NCBI GenBank assembly: GCA_914767715.1
Contig: OU612069.1
Span: 15,931,387-15,995,386 of the forward strand
DNA: 64,000 bases
Source of the DNA: Membranipora membranacea
Taxonomy: Eukaryota > Bryozoa > Gymnolaemata > Cheilostomatida > Membraniporidae
Reading direction: 5' to 3'
Shown here: positions 1-13,734 of the stretch, one piece after another
Position numbering within the stretch: the stretch's first letter is position 1
How the letters are laid out: every line of letters begins with the position of its first letter
Program-made: the position numbers and the translations under genes
The notes under the pieces: model-generated
Told to the model about the DNA's origin: nothing
Database searches by the model: none
Seen by the model: only the letters and a program-made list of their open reading frames with translations

Positions 1-1230
1 ACGCATCGTCACGGGGAGCTAATGTTTTATATGAGATATAGGGACGTCATCGCGAACGTCAAAACAGAGTTTCATGCGTTTCTAAGCGAGAAAGGAATTC
101 TGCCAAATAATTGGCCAATTTCCCCAGGACCGTACCTACCCATTTTTGTCAATTTCTGGCAAAACACCTCGATAGAATACGTATCGTCACAGGGAGCTAA
201 TATTTTATATGAGATATAGGGACGTCATTGCGGACGTCAAAACAGAGTTTCAAGCGTTTCTAAGCGAGTAAGGAATTCTGCCCAATTATTGGCCAATTTC
301 GCCAGGACCGTACTTATCGATTTTTGTCAATTCCTTGCAAAAACCTCGATAGACTACGCATCGTCACAGGGAGCTAATATTTTATATTAGATATAGGGAC
401 GTCATTGCGAACGTCAAAACAGAGTTTCAAGCGTTTCTAAGCGAGTAAGGAATTCTGCCCAATTATTGGGCGATTTCCCCTGGACCGTACCTATCCATTT
501 TTGTCAATTTCTTGCAAAACCCCTCGATAGACTACGCATCGTCACAGGGAGCTAATATTTTATATGAGATATAGGGACGTCATCGCGAACGACAATACAG
601 AGGTTCATGCGTTTCTAAGCGAGTAAGCAATTCATCCCAATTATTGGCCAATTTCCCCAGGACCGTACCTATCGAATTTTGTCAATTTCTTGCAAAACAC
701 CTCGATAGAATACGCATCGTCACAGGGAGCTAATATTTTATATGAGATATTGGGACGACACTGCGAACGTCAAAACAGAGTTTCAAGCGTTTCTAAGCGG
801 GTAAGGAATTCTGCCCAATTATTGGCCAATTTCCCCTGGACCGTACCTATCGATTTTTGTCAATTTCTTGCAAAACACCTCGATAGACTACGCATCGTCA
901 CAGAGAGCTAATATTTTATATGAGATATTGGGACGTCATTGCGAACGTCAAAACAGAGTTTCAAGCGTTTCTAAGCGAGTAAGGAATTCTGCCCAATTAT
1001 TGGCCAACTTCCCCTGGACCGTACCTATCGATTTTTGTCAATTTCTTGCAAAACACCTCGATAGACTACGCATCGTCACAGGGAGCTAATATTTTATATG
1101 AGATATAGGGACGTCATCGCGAACGTCAAAACAGAGTTTCAAGCGTTTCTAAGCGAGTAAGCAATTCATCCCAATTATTGGCCAATTTCCCCAGGACCGT
1201 ACCTATCGATTTTTGTCAATTTCTTGCAAA
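1..1230 (+). repeat. Higher-order satellite block, copy 1
   Basis: About seven monomers whose private variants recur in the same order at 6,773, 8,730 and 11,221. Diagnostic variants are the CACGGGGAGCTAATG start, a monomer with CCTCGATAG reached through AAAAACC (one base short), GAACGACAATACAGAGG, TTGGGACGACACTGCG and CACAGAGAGC. The offset to the second copy is a constant 6,772 bp. Confidence 0.85.
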
Positions 1231-4200
1231 ACACCTCGATAGACTACGCATCGTCACAGGGAGCTAATATTTTATATGAGATATTGGGACGTCATCGCGA
1301 ACGTCAAAACAGAGTTTCATGCGTTTCTAAGCGAGTAAGGAATTCTGCCCAATTATTGGCCAATTTCCTCAGGACCGTACTTATCGATTTTTGTCAATTC
1401 CTTGCAAAACACCTCGATAGACTACGCATCGTCACAGGGAGCTAATATTGTATATGAGATATAGGGACGTCATCACGAACGTCAAAACAGAGTTTCATGC
1501 GTTTCTAAGCGAGTAAGGAATTCTGCACAATTATTGGCCAATTTCCCCAGGACCGTACCTATCGATTTTTGTCAATTTCTTGCAAAACACCTCGATAGAC
1601 TACGCATCGTCACAGGGAGCTAATATTTTATATGAGATATTGGGACGTCATCGCGAACGTCAAAACAGAGTTTCATGCGTTTCTAAGCGAGTAAGGAATT
1701 CTGCCCAATTATTGGGCAATTTCCCCAGGACCGTACCTATTGAATTTTGTCAATTTCTTGCAAAACACCTCGATAGAATACACATCGTCACAGGGAGCTA
1801 ATATTTTATATGAGATATAGGGACGTCATTGCGAACGTCAAAACAGAGTTTTAAGCGTTTCTAAGTGAGTAACGAATTCTGCCGAATTATTGGCCAATTT
1901 CCCCAGGACCGTACCTATCGATTTTTGTCAATTTCTTGCAAAACACCTCGATAGACTACGCATCGTCACAGGGAGCTAATATTTTATATGAGATATTGGG
2001 ACGTCATCGCGAACGTCAAAACAGAGTTTCAAGCGTTTCTAAGCGAGTAAGGATTTCTGCACAATTATTGGCCAATTTCCCCAGGACCGTACCTATCGAT
2101 TTTTGTCAATTTCTTGCAAAACACCTCGATAGACTACGCATCGTCACAGGGAGCTAATATTTTATATGACATATAGGGACATCATTGCGAACGTCAAAAC
2201 AGAGTTTCATGCGTTTCTAAGCGAGTAAGGAATTCTGCCAAATAATTGGCCAATTTCCCCAGGACCGTACCTATCGATTTTTGTCAATTTCTGGCAACAC
2301 ACCTCGATAGAATACGCATCGTCACAGGGAGCTAATATTTTATATGAGATATAGGGACGTCATTGCGAACGTCAAAACAGAGTTTCAAGCGTTTCTAAGC
2401 GAGTAAGGAATTCTGCCCAATTGTTGGCCAATTTCCCCAGGACCGTACCTATCGATTTTTGTCAATTTCTTGCAAAACACCTCGATAGAATACGCATCGT
2501 CACAGGGAGCTAATATTTTATATGAGATATAGGGACGTCATTGCGAACGTCAAAACAGAGATTCAAGCGTTTCTAAGCGAGTAAGGAATTCTGCCCAATT
2601 ATTGGGCAATTTCCCCAGGACCGTACCTATTGAATTTTGTCAATTTCTTGCAAAACACCTCGATAGACTACGCATCGTCACAGGGAGCTAATATTTTATA
2701 TGAGATATAGGGACGTCATCACGAACGTCAAAACAGAGTTTCATGCGTTTCTAAGCGAGTAAGGAATTCTGCCCAATTATTGGCCAATTTCCCCTGGACC
2801 GTACCTATCGATTTTTGTCAATTTCTTGCAAAACACCTCGATAGACTATGCATCGTCACAGGGAGCTAATATTTTATATGAGATATAGGGACGTCATTGC
2901 GAACGTCAAAACAGAGATTCAAGCGTTTCTATGCGAGTAAGGAATTCTGCCCAATTATTGGGCAATTTCCCCAGGACCGTACCTAGTGAATTTTGTCAAT
3001 TTCTTGCAAAACACCTCGATAGAATACACATCGTCACAGGGAGCTAATATTTTATATGAGATATAGGGACGTCATTGCGAACGTCAAAACAGAGTTTCAA
3101 GGGTTTCTAAGCGAGTAAGGAATTCTGCCAAATTATTGGCCAATTTCCCAAGAACCGTACTTATCGATTTTTGTCAATTCGTTGCAAAACACCTCGATAG
3201 ACTACGCATCGTCACAGGGAGCTAATATTTTATATGAGATATTGGGACGTCATCGCGAACGTCAAAAGAGAGTTTCATGCGTTTCTAAGCGAGTAAGGAA
3301 TTCTGCCCAATTATTGGCCAATTTCCTCAGGACCGTACTTATCGATTTTTGTCAATTTCTGGCAAAACACCTCGTTAGACTACGCATCGTCACAGGGAGC
3401 TAATATTTTATATGAGATATAGGGACGTCATAGCGAACGTCAAAACAGAGTTTCAAGCGTGTCTAAGTGAGTAAGGAATTCTGCCCAATTATTGGCCAAT
3501 TTCCCCAGGACCGTACCTATCGATTTTTGTCAATTTTTGGCAAAACACCTCGATAGAATACGAATCGTCACAGGGAGCTAATATTTCATATGAGATATAG
3601 GGACGTCATAACGAACGTCAAAACAGAGTTTCAAGCGTTTTTAAGCGAGTAAGGAATTCTGCCCAATTATTGGCCAATTTCGCCAGTACCGTACTTATCG
3701 ATTTTTGTCAATTCCTTGCAAAACACCTCGATAGACTACGCATCGTCACAGGGAGCTAATATTTTATATGAGATATAGAGACGTCATCGCGAACATCAAA
3801 ACAGAGTTTCATGCGTTCCTAAGCGAGTAAGGAATTCTGCCCAATTAGTGGCCCTTTTCCCCAGGACCGTCCGTACCTATCGATTTTTGTGAATTTCTGG
3901 CAAAACACCTCGATAGAAAACGAAACGTCACAGGGAGCTAATATTGTATATGAGATATAGGGACGTCATCACGAACGTCAAAACAGAGTTTCATGCGTTT
4001 CTAAGCGAGTAAGGAATTCTGCCCAATTATTGGCCAATTTCCCCAGGACCGTACCCATCGATTTTTGTCAATTTCTTGCAAAACACCTCGATAGAATACG
4101 CATCGTCACAGGGAGCTAGTATTTCATATGAGATATAGGGACATCATTGCGAACGTCAAAACAGAGTTTCATGCGTTTCTAAGCGAGTAAGGAATTCTGC

Positions 4201-6044
4201 CAAATAATTGGCCAATTTCCCCAGGACCGTACCTATCGATTTTTGTCAAATTCTGGCAAAGCACCTCGATAGAATACGAATCGTCACAGGGAGCTAATAT
4301 TTAATATGATATATAGGGACGTCATAGCGAACGTCAAAACAGAGTTTCAAGCGTTTTTAAGCGAGTAAGGAATTCTGCTCAATTATTGGCCAATTTCCCC
4401 AGCACCGTACTTATCGATTTTTGTCAATTCCTTGCAAAACACCTCGATAGACTACGCATCGTCACAGGGAGCTAATATTGTATATGAGATATAGGGACGT
4501 CATCACGAACGTCAAAACAGAGTTTCATGCGTTTCTAAGCGAGTAAGGAATTCTGCCCAATTATTGGCCAATTTCCTCAGGACCGTACCTATCGATTTTT
4601 GTCAAATTCTTGCAAAACACCTCGATAGAATACGCATCGTCACAGGGAGCTAGTATTTCATATGATATATAGGGACATCATTGCGAATGTCAAAACAGAG
4701 TTTCATGCGTTTCTAAGCGAGTAAGGAATTCTGCCAAATAATTGGCCAATTTCCCCAGGACCGTACTTACCCATTTTTGTCAATTTCTGGCAAAACACCT
4801 CGATAGAATACGTATCGTCACAGGGAGTTAATATTTTATCTGAGATATAGGGATTTCATTGCGGACGTCAAAACAGAGTTTTAAGCGTTTCTAAGCGAGT
4901 AAGGAATTCTGCCAAATAATTGGCCAATTTCCCCAGGACCGTACCTATCGATTTTTGTCAATTTCTGGCAAAACACCTCGATAGACTACGAAACGTCACA
5001 GGGAGCTAATATTGTATATGAGATATAGGGACGTCATCACGAACGTCAAAACAGAGTTTCATGCGTTTCTAAGCGAGTAAGGAATCCTGCCAAATAATTG
5101 GCCAATTTCCCCCAGGACCGTACCTATCGATTTTTGTCAAATTCTGGCAAAACACCTCGATAGAATACGAATCGTCACAGGGAGCTAATATTTAATATGA
5201 GATATAAGGACGTCATAACGAACGTCAAAACAGAGTTTCAAGCGTTTTGAAGCGAGTAAGGAATTCTGCTCAATTATTGGCCAATTTCCCCAGGACCGTA
5301 CTTATCGATTTTTGTCAATTCCTTGCAAAACACCTCGATAGACTACGCATCGTCACAGGGAGCTAATATTGTATATGAGATATAGGGACGTCATCACGAA
5401 CGTCAAAACAGAGTTTCATGCGTTTCTAAGCGAGTAAGGAATTTTGCCAAATAATTGGCCAATTTCCCCAGGACCGTACCTATTGAATTTTGTCAATTTC
5501 TTGCAAAACACCTCGATAGATTACACATCGTCACAGGGAGCTAATATTTTATATGAGATATAGGGACGTCATTGCGAACGTCAAAACAGAGTTTTAAGCG
5601 TTTCTAAGTGAGTAAGGAATTCTGCCGAATTATTGGCCAATTTCCCCAGGACCGTACCTATCGATTTTTGTCAATTTCTTGCAAAACACCTCGATAGACT
5701 ACGCATCGTCACAGGGAGCTAATATTTTATATGAGATATTGGGACGTCATCGCGAACGTCAAAACAGAGTTTCATGCGTTTCTAAGCGAGTAAGGAATTC
5801 TGCCCAATTATTGGCCAATTTCCTCAGGACCGTACTTATCGATTTTTGTCAATTCCTTGCAAAACACCTCGATAGACTACGCATCGTCACAGGGAGCTAA
5901 TATTGTATATGAGATATAGGGACGTCATCACGAACGTCAAAACAGAGTTTCATGCGTTTCTAAGCGAGTAAGGAATTCTGCCCAATTATTGGCCAATTTC
6001 CCCAGGACCGTCCGTACCTATCGATTTTTGTCAATTTCTTGCAA

Positions 6045-8001
6045 AACACCTCGATAGAATACGCATCGTCACAGGGAGCTAGTATTTTATATGACATATA
6101 GGGACATCATTGCGAACGTCAAAACAGAGTTTCATGCGTTTCTAAGCGAGTAAGGAATTCTGCCAAATAATTGGCCAATTTCCCCAGGACCGTACCTATC
6201 GATTTTTGTCAATTTCTGGCAACACACCTCGATAGAATACGCATCGTCACAGGGAGCTAATATTTTATATGATATATAGGGACGTCATTGCGAACGTCAA
6301 AACAGAGTTTCAAGCGTTTCTAAGCGAGTAAGGAATTCTGCCCAATTATTGGCCAATTTCCCCAGGACCGTACCTATCGATTTTTGTCAATTTCTTGCAA
6401 AACACCTCGATAGAATACGCATCGTCACAGGGAGCTAGTATTTTATATGACATATAGGGACATCATTGCGAACGTCAAAACAGGGTTTCATGCGTTTCTA
6501 AGCGAGTAAGGAATTCTGCCAAATAATTGGCCAATTTCCCCAGGACCGTACCTATCGATTTTTGTCAATTTCTCGCAAAACACCTCGATAGAATACGCAT
6601 CGTCACAGGGAGCTAATATTTTATATGAGATATAGGGACGTCATTGCGAACGTCAAAACAGAGTTTCAAGCGTTTCTAAGCGAGTAAGGAATTCTGCCCA
6701 ATTATTGGCCAATTTCCCCAGGACCGTACTTATCGATTTTTGTCAATTTCTTGCAAAACACCTCGATAGAATACGCATCGTCACGGGGAGCTAATGTTTT
6801 ATATGAGGTATAGGGACGTCATCTCGAACGTCAAAACAGAGTTTCAAGCGTTTCTAAGCGAGAAAGGAATTCTGCCAAATAATTGGCCAATTTCCCCAGG
6901 ACCGTACCTATCGATTTTTGTCAATTTCTGGCAAAACACCTCGATAGAATACGCATCGTCACAGGGAGCTAATATTTTATATGAGATATAGGGACGTCAT
7001 TGCGGACGTCAAAACAGAGTTTCAAGCGTTTCTAAGCGAGTAAGGAATTCTGCCCAATTATTGGCCAATTTCGCCAGGACCGTACTTATCGATTTTTGTC
7101 AATTCCTTGCAAAAACCTCGATAGACTACGCATCGTCACAGGGAGCTAATATTTTATATGAGATATAGGGACGTCATTGCGAACGTCAAAACAGAGTTTC
7201 AAGCGTTTCTAAGCGAGTAAGGAATTCTGCCCAATTATTGGCCAATTTCCCCTGGACCGTACCTATCCATTTTTGTCAATTTCTTGCAAAACCCCTCGAT
7301 AGACTACGCATCGTCACAGGGAGCTAATATTTTATATGAGATATAGGGACGTCATCGCGAACGACAATACAGAGGTTCATGCGTTTCTAAGCGAGTAAGC
7401 AATTCATCCCAATTATTGGCCAATTTCCCCAGGACCGTACCTATCGAATTTTGTCAATTTCTTGCAAAACACCTCGATAGAATACGCATCGTCACAGGGA
7501 GCTAATATTTTATATGAGATATTGGGACGACACTGCGAACGTCAAAACAGAGTTTCAAGCGTTTCTAAGCGGGTAAGGAATTCTGCCCAATTATTGGCCA
7601 ATTTCCCCTGGACCGTACCTATCGATTTTTGTCAATTTCTTGCAAAACACCTCGATAGACTACGCATCGTCACAGAGAGCTAATATTTTATATGAGATAT
7701 TGGGACGTCATTGCGAACGTCAAAACAGAGTTTCAAGCGTTTCTAAGCGAGTAAGGAATTCTGCCCAATTATTGGCCAACTTCCCCTGGACCGTACCTAT
7801 CGATTTTTGTCAATTTCTTGCAAAACACCTCGATAGACTACGCATCGTCACAGGGAGCTAATATTTTATATGAGATATAGGGACGTCATCGCGAACGTCA
7901 AAACAGAGTTTCATGTGTTTCTAAGCGAGCAAGCAATTCATCCCAATTATTGGCCAATTTCCCCAGGACCGTACCTATCGATTTTTGTCAATTTCTTGCA
8001 A
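6045..8001 (+). repeat. 1,957-bp (11-mer) higher-order unit, copy I
   Basis: The unit contains private variants such as GCTAGTATTTTATATGACAT followed by GGGACATCATTG, the CAGGGTTTCATGCG monomer and the block shared with position 1. Every such variant recurs 1,957 bp downstream, which equals 11 monomers minus 1 bp. Divergence between copies I and II is only a few substitutions. Confidence 0.85.
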
Positions 8002-9958
8002 AACACCTCGATAGAATACGCATCGTCACAGGGAGCTAGTATTTTATATGACATATAGGGACATCATTGCGAACGTCAAAACAGAGTTTCATGCGTTTCT
8101 AAGCGAGTAAGGAATTCTGCCAAATAATTGGCCAATTTCCCCAGGACCGTACCTATCGATTTTTGTCAATTTCTGGCAACACACCTCGATAGAATACGCA
8201 TCGTCACAGGGAGCTAATATTTTATATGATATATAGGGACGTCATTGCGAACGTCAAAACAGAGTTTCAAGCGTTTCTAAGCGAGTAAGGAATTCTGCCC
8301 AATTATTGGCCAATTTCCCCAGGACCGTACCTATCGATTTTTGTCAATTTCTTGCAAAACACCTCGATAGAATACGCATCGTCACAGGGAGCTAGTATTT
8401 TATATGACATATAGGGACATCATTGCGAACGTCAAAACAGGGTTTCATGCGTTTCTAAGCGAGTAAGGAATTCTGCCAAATAATTGGCCAATTTCCCCAG
8501 GACCGTACCTATCGATTTTTGTCAATTTCTGGCAACACACCTCGATAGAATACGCATCGTCACAGGGAGCTAATATTTTATATGAGATATAGGGACGTCA
8601 TTGCGAACGTCAAAACAGAGTTTCAAGCGTTTCTAAGCGAGTAAGGAATTCTGCCCAATTATTGGCCAATTTCCCCAGGACCGTACTTATCGATTTTTGT
8701 CAATTTCTTGCAAAACACCTCGATAGAATACGCATCGTCACAGGGAGCTAATACTTTATATGAGATATAGGGACGTCATCTCGAACGTCAAAACAGAGTT
8801 TCAAGCGTTTCTAAGCGAGAAAGGAATTCTGCCAAATAATTGGCCAATTTCCCCAGGACCGTACCTATCGATTTTTGTCAATTTCTGGCAAAACACCTCG
8901 ATAGAATACGCATCGTCACAGGGAGCTAATATTTTATATGAGATATAGGGACGTTATTGCGGACGTCAAAACAGAATTTCAAGCGTTTCTAAGCGAGTAA
9001 GGAATTCTGCCCAATTATTGGCCAATTTCGCCAGGACCGTACTTATCGATTTTTGTCAATTCCTTGCAAAAACCTCGATAGACTACGCATCGTCACAGGG
9101 AGCTAATATTTTATATTAGATATAGGGACGTCATTGCGAACGTCAAAACAGAGTTTCAAGCGTTTCTAAGCGAGTAAGGAATTCTGCCCAATTATTGGCC
9201 AATTTCCCCTGGACCGTACCTATCCATTTTTGTCAATTTCTTGCAAAACCCCTCGATAGACTACGCATCGTCACAGGGAGCTAATATTTTATATGAGATA
9301 TAGGGACGTCATCGCGAACGACAATACAGAGGTTCATGCGTTTCTAAGCGAGTAAGCAATTCATCCCAATTATTGGCCAATTTCCCCAGGACCGTACCTA
9401 TCGAATTTTGTCAATTTCTTGCAAAACACCTCGATAGAATACGCATCGTCACAGGGAGCTAATATTTTATATGAGATATTGGGACGACACTGCGAACGTC
9501 AAAACAGAGTTTCAAGCGTTTCTAAGCGGGTAAGGAATTCTGCCCAATTATTGGCCAATTTCCCCTGGACCGTACCTATCGATTTTTGTCAATTTCTTGC
9601 AAAACACCTCGATAGACTACGCATCGTCACAGAGAGCTAATATTTTATATGAGATATTGGGACGTCATTGCGAACGTCAAAACAGAGTTTCAAGCGTTTC
9701 TAAGCGAGTAAGGAATTCTGCCCAATTATTGGCCAACTTCCCCTGGACCGTACCTATCGATTTTTGTCAATTTCTTGCAAAACACCTCGATAGACTACGC
9801 ATCGTCACAGGGAGCTAATATTTTATATGAGATATAGGGACGTCATCGCGAACGTCAAAACAGAGTTTCATGTGTTTCTAAGCGAGCAAGCAATTCATCC
9901 CAATTATTGGCCAATTTCCCCAGGACCGTACCTATCGATTTTTGTCAATTTCTTGCAA
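8002..9958 (+). repeat. 1,957-bp (11-mer) higher-order unit, copy II
   Basis: Tandem copy of the preceding unit. The shared order of variant monomers ends near 9,959, where the next monomer reads ATAGACTACG here but ATAGAATACG at the equivalent point after copy I. From 9,959 the array continues with monomers like those near 1,224 and 5,679. Confidence 0.85.
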
Positions 9959-10673
9959 AACACCTCGATAGACTACGCATCGTCACAGGGAGCTAATATT
10001 TTATATGAGATATTGGGACGTCATCGCGAACGTCAAAACAGAGTTTCATGCGTTTCTAAGCGAGTAAGGAATTCTGCCCAATTATTGGCCAATTTCCTCA
10101 GGACCGTACTTATCGATTTTTGTCAATTCCTTGCAAAACACCTCGATAGACTACGCATCGTCACAGGGAGCTAATATTGTATATGAGATATAGGGACGTC
10201 ATCACGAACGTCAAAACAGAGTTTCATGCGTTTCTAAGCGAGTAAGGAATTCTGCCCAATTATTGGCCAATTTCCCCAGGACCGTACCTATCGATTTTTG
10301 TCAATTTCTTGCAAAACACCTCGATAGACTACGCATCGTCACAGGGAGCTAATATTTTATATGAGATATTGGGACGTCATCGCGAACGTCAAAACAGAGT
10401 TTCATGCGTTTCTAAGCGAGTAAGGAATTCTGCCCAATTATTGGCCAATTTCCTCAGGACCGTACTTATCGATTTTTGTCAATTCCTTGCAAAACACCTC
10501 GATAGACTACGCATCGTCACAGGGAGCTAATATTGTATATGAGATATAGGGACGTCATCACGAACGTCAAAACAGAGTTTCATGCGTTTCTAAGCGAGTA
10601 AGGAATTCTGCCCAATTATTGGCCAATTTCCCCAGGACCGTACCTATCGATTTTTGTCAATTTCTTGCAAAAC

Positions 10674-12131
10674 ACCTCGATAGAATACGCATCGTCACAG
10701 GGAGCTAGTATTTTATATGACATATAGGGACATCATTGCGAACGTCAAAACAGAGTTTCATGCGTTTCTAAGCGAGTAAGGAATTCTGCCAAATAATTGG
10801 CCAATTTCCCCAGGACCGTACCTATCGATTTTTGTCAATTTCTTGCAAAACACCTCGATAGAATACGCATCGTCACAGGGAGCTAGTATTTTATATGACA
10901 TATAGGGACATCATTGCGAACGTCAAAACAGGGTTTCATGCGTTTCTAAGCGAGTAAGGAATTCTGCCAAATAATTGGCCAATTTCCCCAGGACCGTACC
11001 TATCGATTTTTGTCAATTTCTGGCAACACACCTCGATAGAATACGCATCGTCACAGGGAGCTAATATTTTTTATGAGATATAGGGACGTCATTGCGAACG
11101 TCAAAACAGAGTTTCAAGCGTTTCTAAGCGAGTAAGGAATTCTGCCCAATTATTGGCCAATTTCCCCAGGACCGTACTTATCGATTTTTGTCAATTTCTT
11201 GCAAAACACCTCGATAGAATACGCATCGTCACGGGGAGCTAATGTTTTATATGAGATATAGGGACGTCATCGCGAACGTCAAAACAGAGTTTCAAGGGTT
11301 TCTACGCGAGTAAGGAATTCTGCCAAATAATTGGCCAATTTCCCCAGGACCGTACCTACCCATTTTTGTCAATTTCTGGCAAAACACCTCGATAGAATAC
11401 GTATCGTCACAGGGAGCTAATATTTTATATGAGATATAGGGACGTCATTGCGGACGTCAAAACAGAGTTTCAAGCGTTTCTAAGCGAGTAAGGAATTCTG
11501 CCCAATTATTGGCCAATTTCGCCAGGACCGTACTTATCGATTTTTGTCAATTCCTTGCAAAAACCTCGATAGACTACGCATCGTCACAGGGAGCTAATAT
11601 TTTATATTAGATATAGGGACGTCATTGCGAACGTCAAAACAGAGTTTCAAGCGTTTCTAAGCGAGTAAGGAATTCTGCCCAATTATTGGCCAATTTCCCC
11701 TGGACCGTACCTATCCATTTTTGTCAATTTCTTGCAAAACACCTCGATAGACTACGCATCGTCACAGGGAGCTAATATTTTATATGAGATATAGGGACGT
11801 CATCGCGAACGACAATACAGAGGTTCATGCGTTTCTAAGCGAGTAAGCAATTCATCCCAATTATTGGCCAATTTCCCCAGGACCGTACCTATCGATTTTG
11901 GTCAATTTCTTGCAAAACACCTCGATAGAATACGCATCGTCACAGGGAGCTAATATTTTATATGAGATATTGGGACGACACTGCGAACGTCAAAACAGAG
12001 TTTCAAGCGTTTCTAAGCGGGTAAGGAATTCTGCCCAATTATTGGCCAATTTCCCCTGGACCGTACCTATCGATTTTTGTCAATTTCTTGCAAAACACCT
12101 CGATAGACTACGCATCGTCACAGGGAGCTAA
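10674..12131 (+). repeat. Shortened third copy of the 11-mer unit
   Basis: The same variant monomers appear again, but monomers have been lost: the two GCTAGTATTTTATATGACAT monomers are 179 bp apart here against 356 bp in copy II. The GGGACGACACTGCG monomer is followed directly by the CAGGGAGC form, so the CAGAGAGC monomer is missing. The CACGGGGAGCTAATG block start lies exactly at 11,221. Confidence 0.75.
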
Positions 12132-13734
12132 TATTTTATATGAGATATAGGGACGTCATCGCGAACGTCAAAACAGAGTTTCATGTGTTTCTAAGCGAGT
12201 AAGCAATTCATCCCAATTATTGGCCAATTTCCCCAGGACCGTACCTATCGAATTTTGTCAATTTCTTGCAAAACACCTCGATAGAATACGCATCGTCACA
12301 GGGAGCTAATATTTTATATGAGATATAGGGACGTCATCGCGAACGTCAAAACAGAGTTTCATGCGTTTCTAAGCGAGCAAGCAATTCTGCCCAATTATTG
12401 GCCAATCTCCCCAGGACCGTACCTATCGATTTTCGTCAATTTCTGGCAAAACACCTCAATAGAATACGCATCGTCACAGGGAGCTAATATTTTATATGAG
12501 ATATAGGGACGTCATTGCGAACGTCAAAACAGAGATTCAAGCGTTTCTAAGCGAGTAAGGAATTCTGCCCAATTATTGGGCAATTTCCCCAGGACCGTAC
12601 CTATTGAATTTTGTCAATTTCTTGCAAAACACCTCGATAGAATACACATCGTCACAGGGAGCTAATATTTTATATGAGATATAGGGACGTCATTGCGAAC
12701 GTCAAAACAGAGTTTAAAGCGTTTCTAAGTGAGTAAGGAATTCTGCCGAATTATTGGCCAATTTCCCCAGGACCGTACCTATCGATTTTTGTCAATTTCT
12801 TGCAAAACACCTCGATAGACTACGCATCGTCACAGGGAGCTAATATTGTATATGAGATATAGGGACGTCATCACGAACGTCAAAACAGAGTTTCATGTGT
12901 TTCTAAGCGAGTAAGCAATTCATCCCAATTATTGGCCAATTTCCCCAGGACCGTACCTATTGAATTTTGTCAATTCGTTGCAAAACACCTCGATAGACTA
13001 CGCATCGTCACAGGGAGCTAATATTTTATATGAGATATTGGGACGTCATCGCGAACATCAAAACAGAGTTTCATGCGTTTCTAAGCGAGTAAGGAATTCT
13101 GCCCAATTATTGGCCAATTTCCTCAGGACCGTACTTATCGATTTTTGTCAATTTCTGGCAAAACACCTCGTTAGACTACGCATCGTCACAGGGAGCTAAT
13201 ATTTTATATGAGATATAGGGACGTCATAGCGAACGTCAAAACAGAGTTTCAAGCGTGTCTAAGTGAGTAAGGAATTCTGCCCAATTATTGGCCAATTTCC
13301 CCAGGACCGTACCTATCGATTTTTGTCAATTTCTGGCAAAACACCTCGATAGAATACGAATCGTCACAGGGAGCTAATATTTTATATGAGATATAGGGAC
13401 GTCATAACGAACGTCAAAACAGAGTTTCAAGCGTTTTTAAGCGAGTAAGGAATTCTGCCCAATTATTGGCCAATTTCGCCAGTACCGTACTTATCGATTT
13501 TTGTCAATTCCTTGCAAAACACCTCGATAGACTACGCATCGTCACAGGGAGCTAATATTTTATATGAGATATAGAGACGTCATCGCGAACGTCAAAACAG
13601 AGTTTCATGCGTTTCTAAGCGAGTAAGGAATTCTGCCCAATTATTGGCCAATTTCCCCAGGACCGTACCTATCGTTATTTGTCAATTTCTGGCAAAACAC
13701 CTCGATAGAATATGCATCGTCACAGGGAGCTAAT

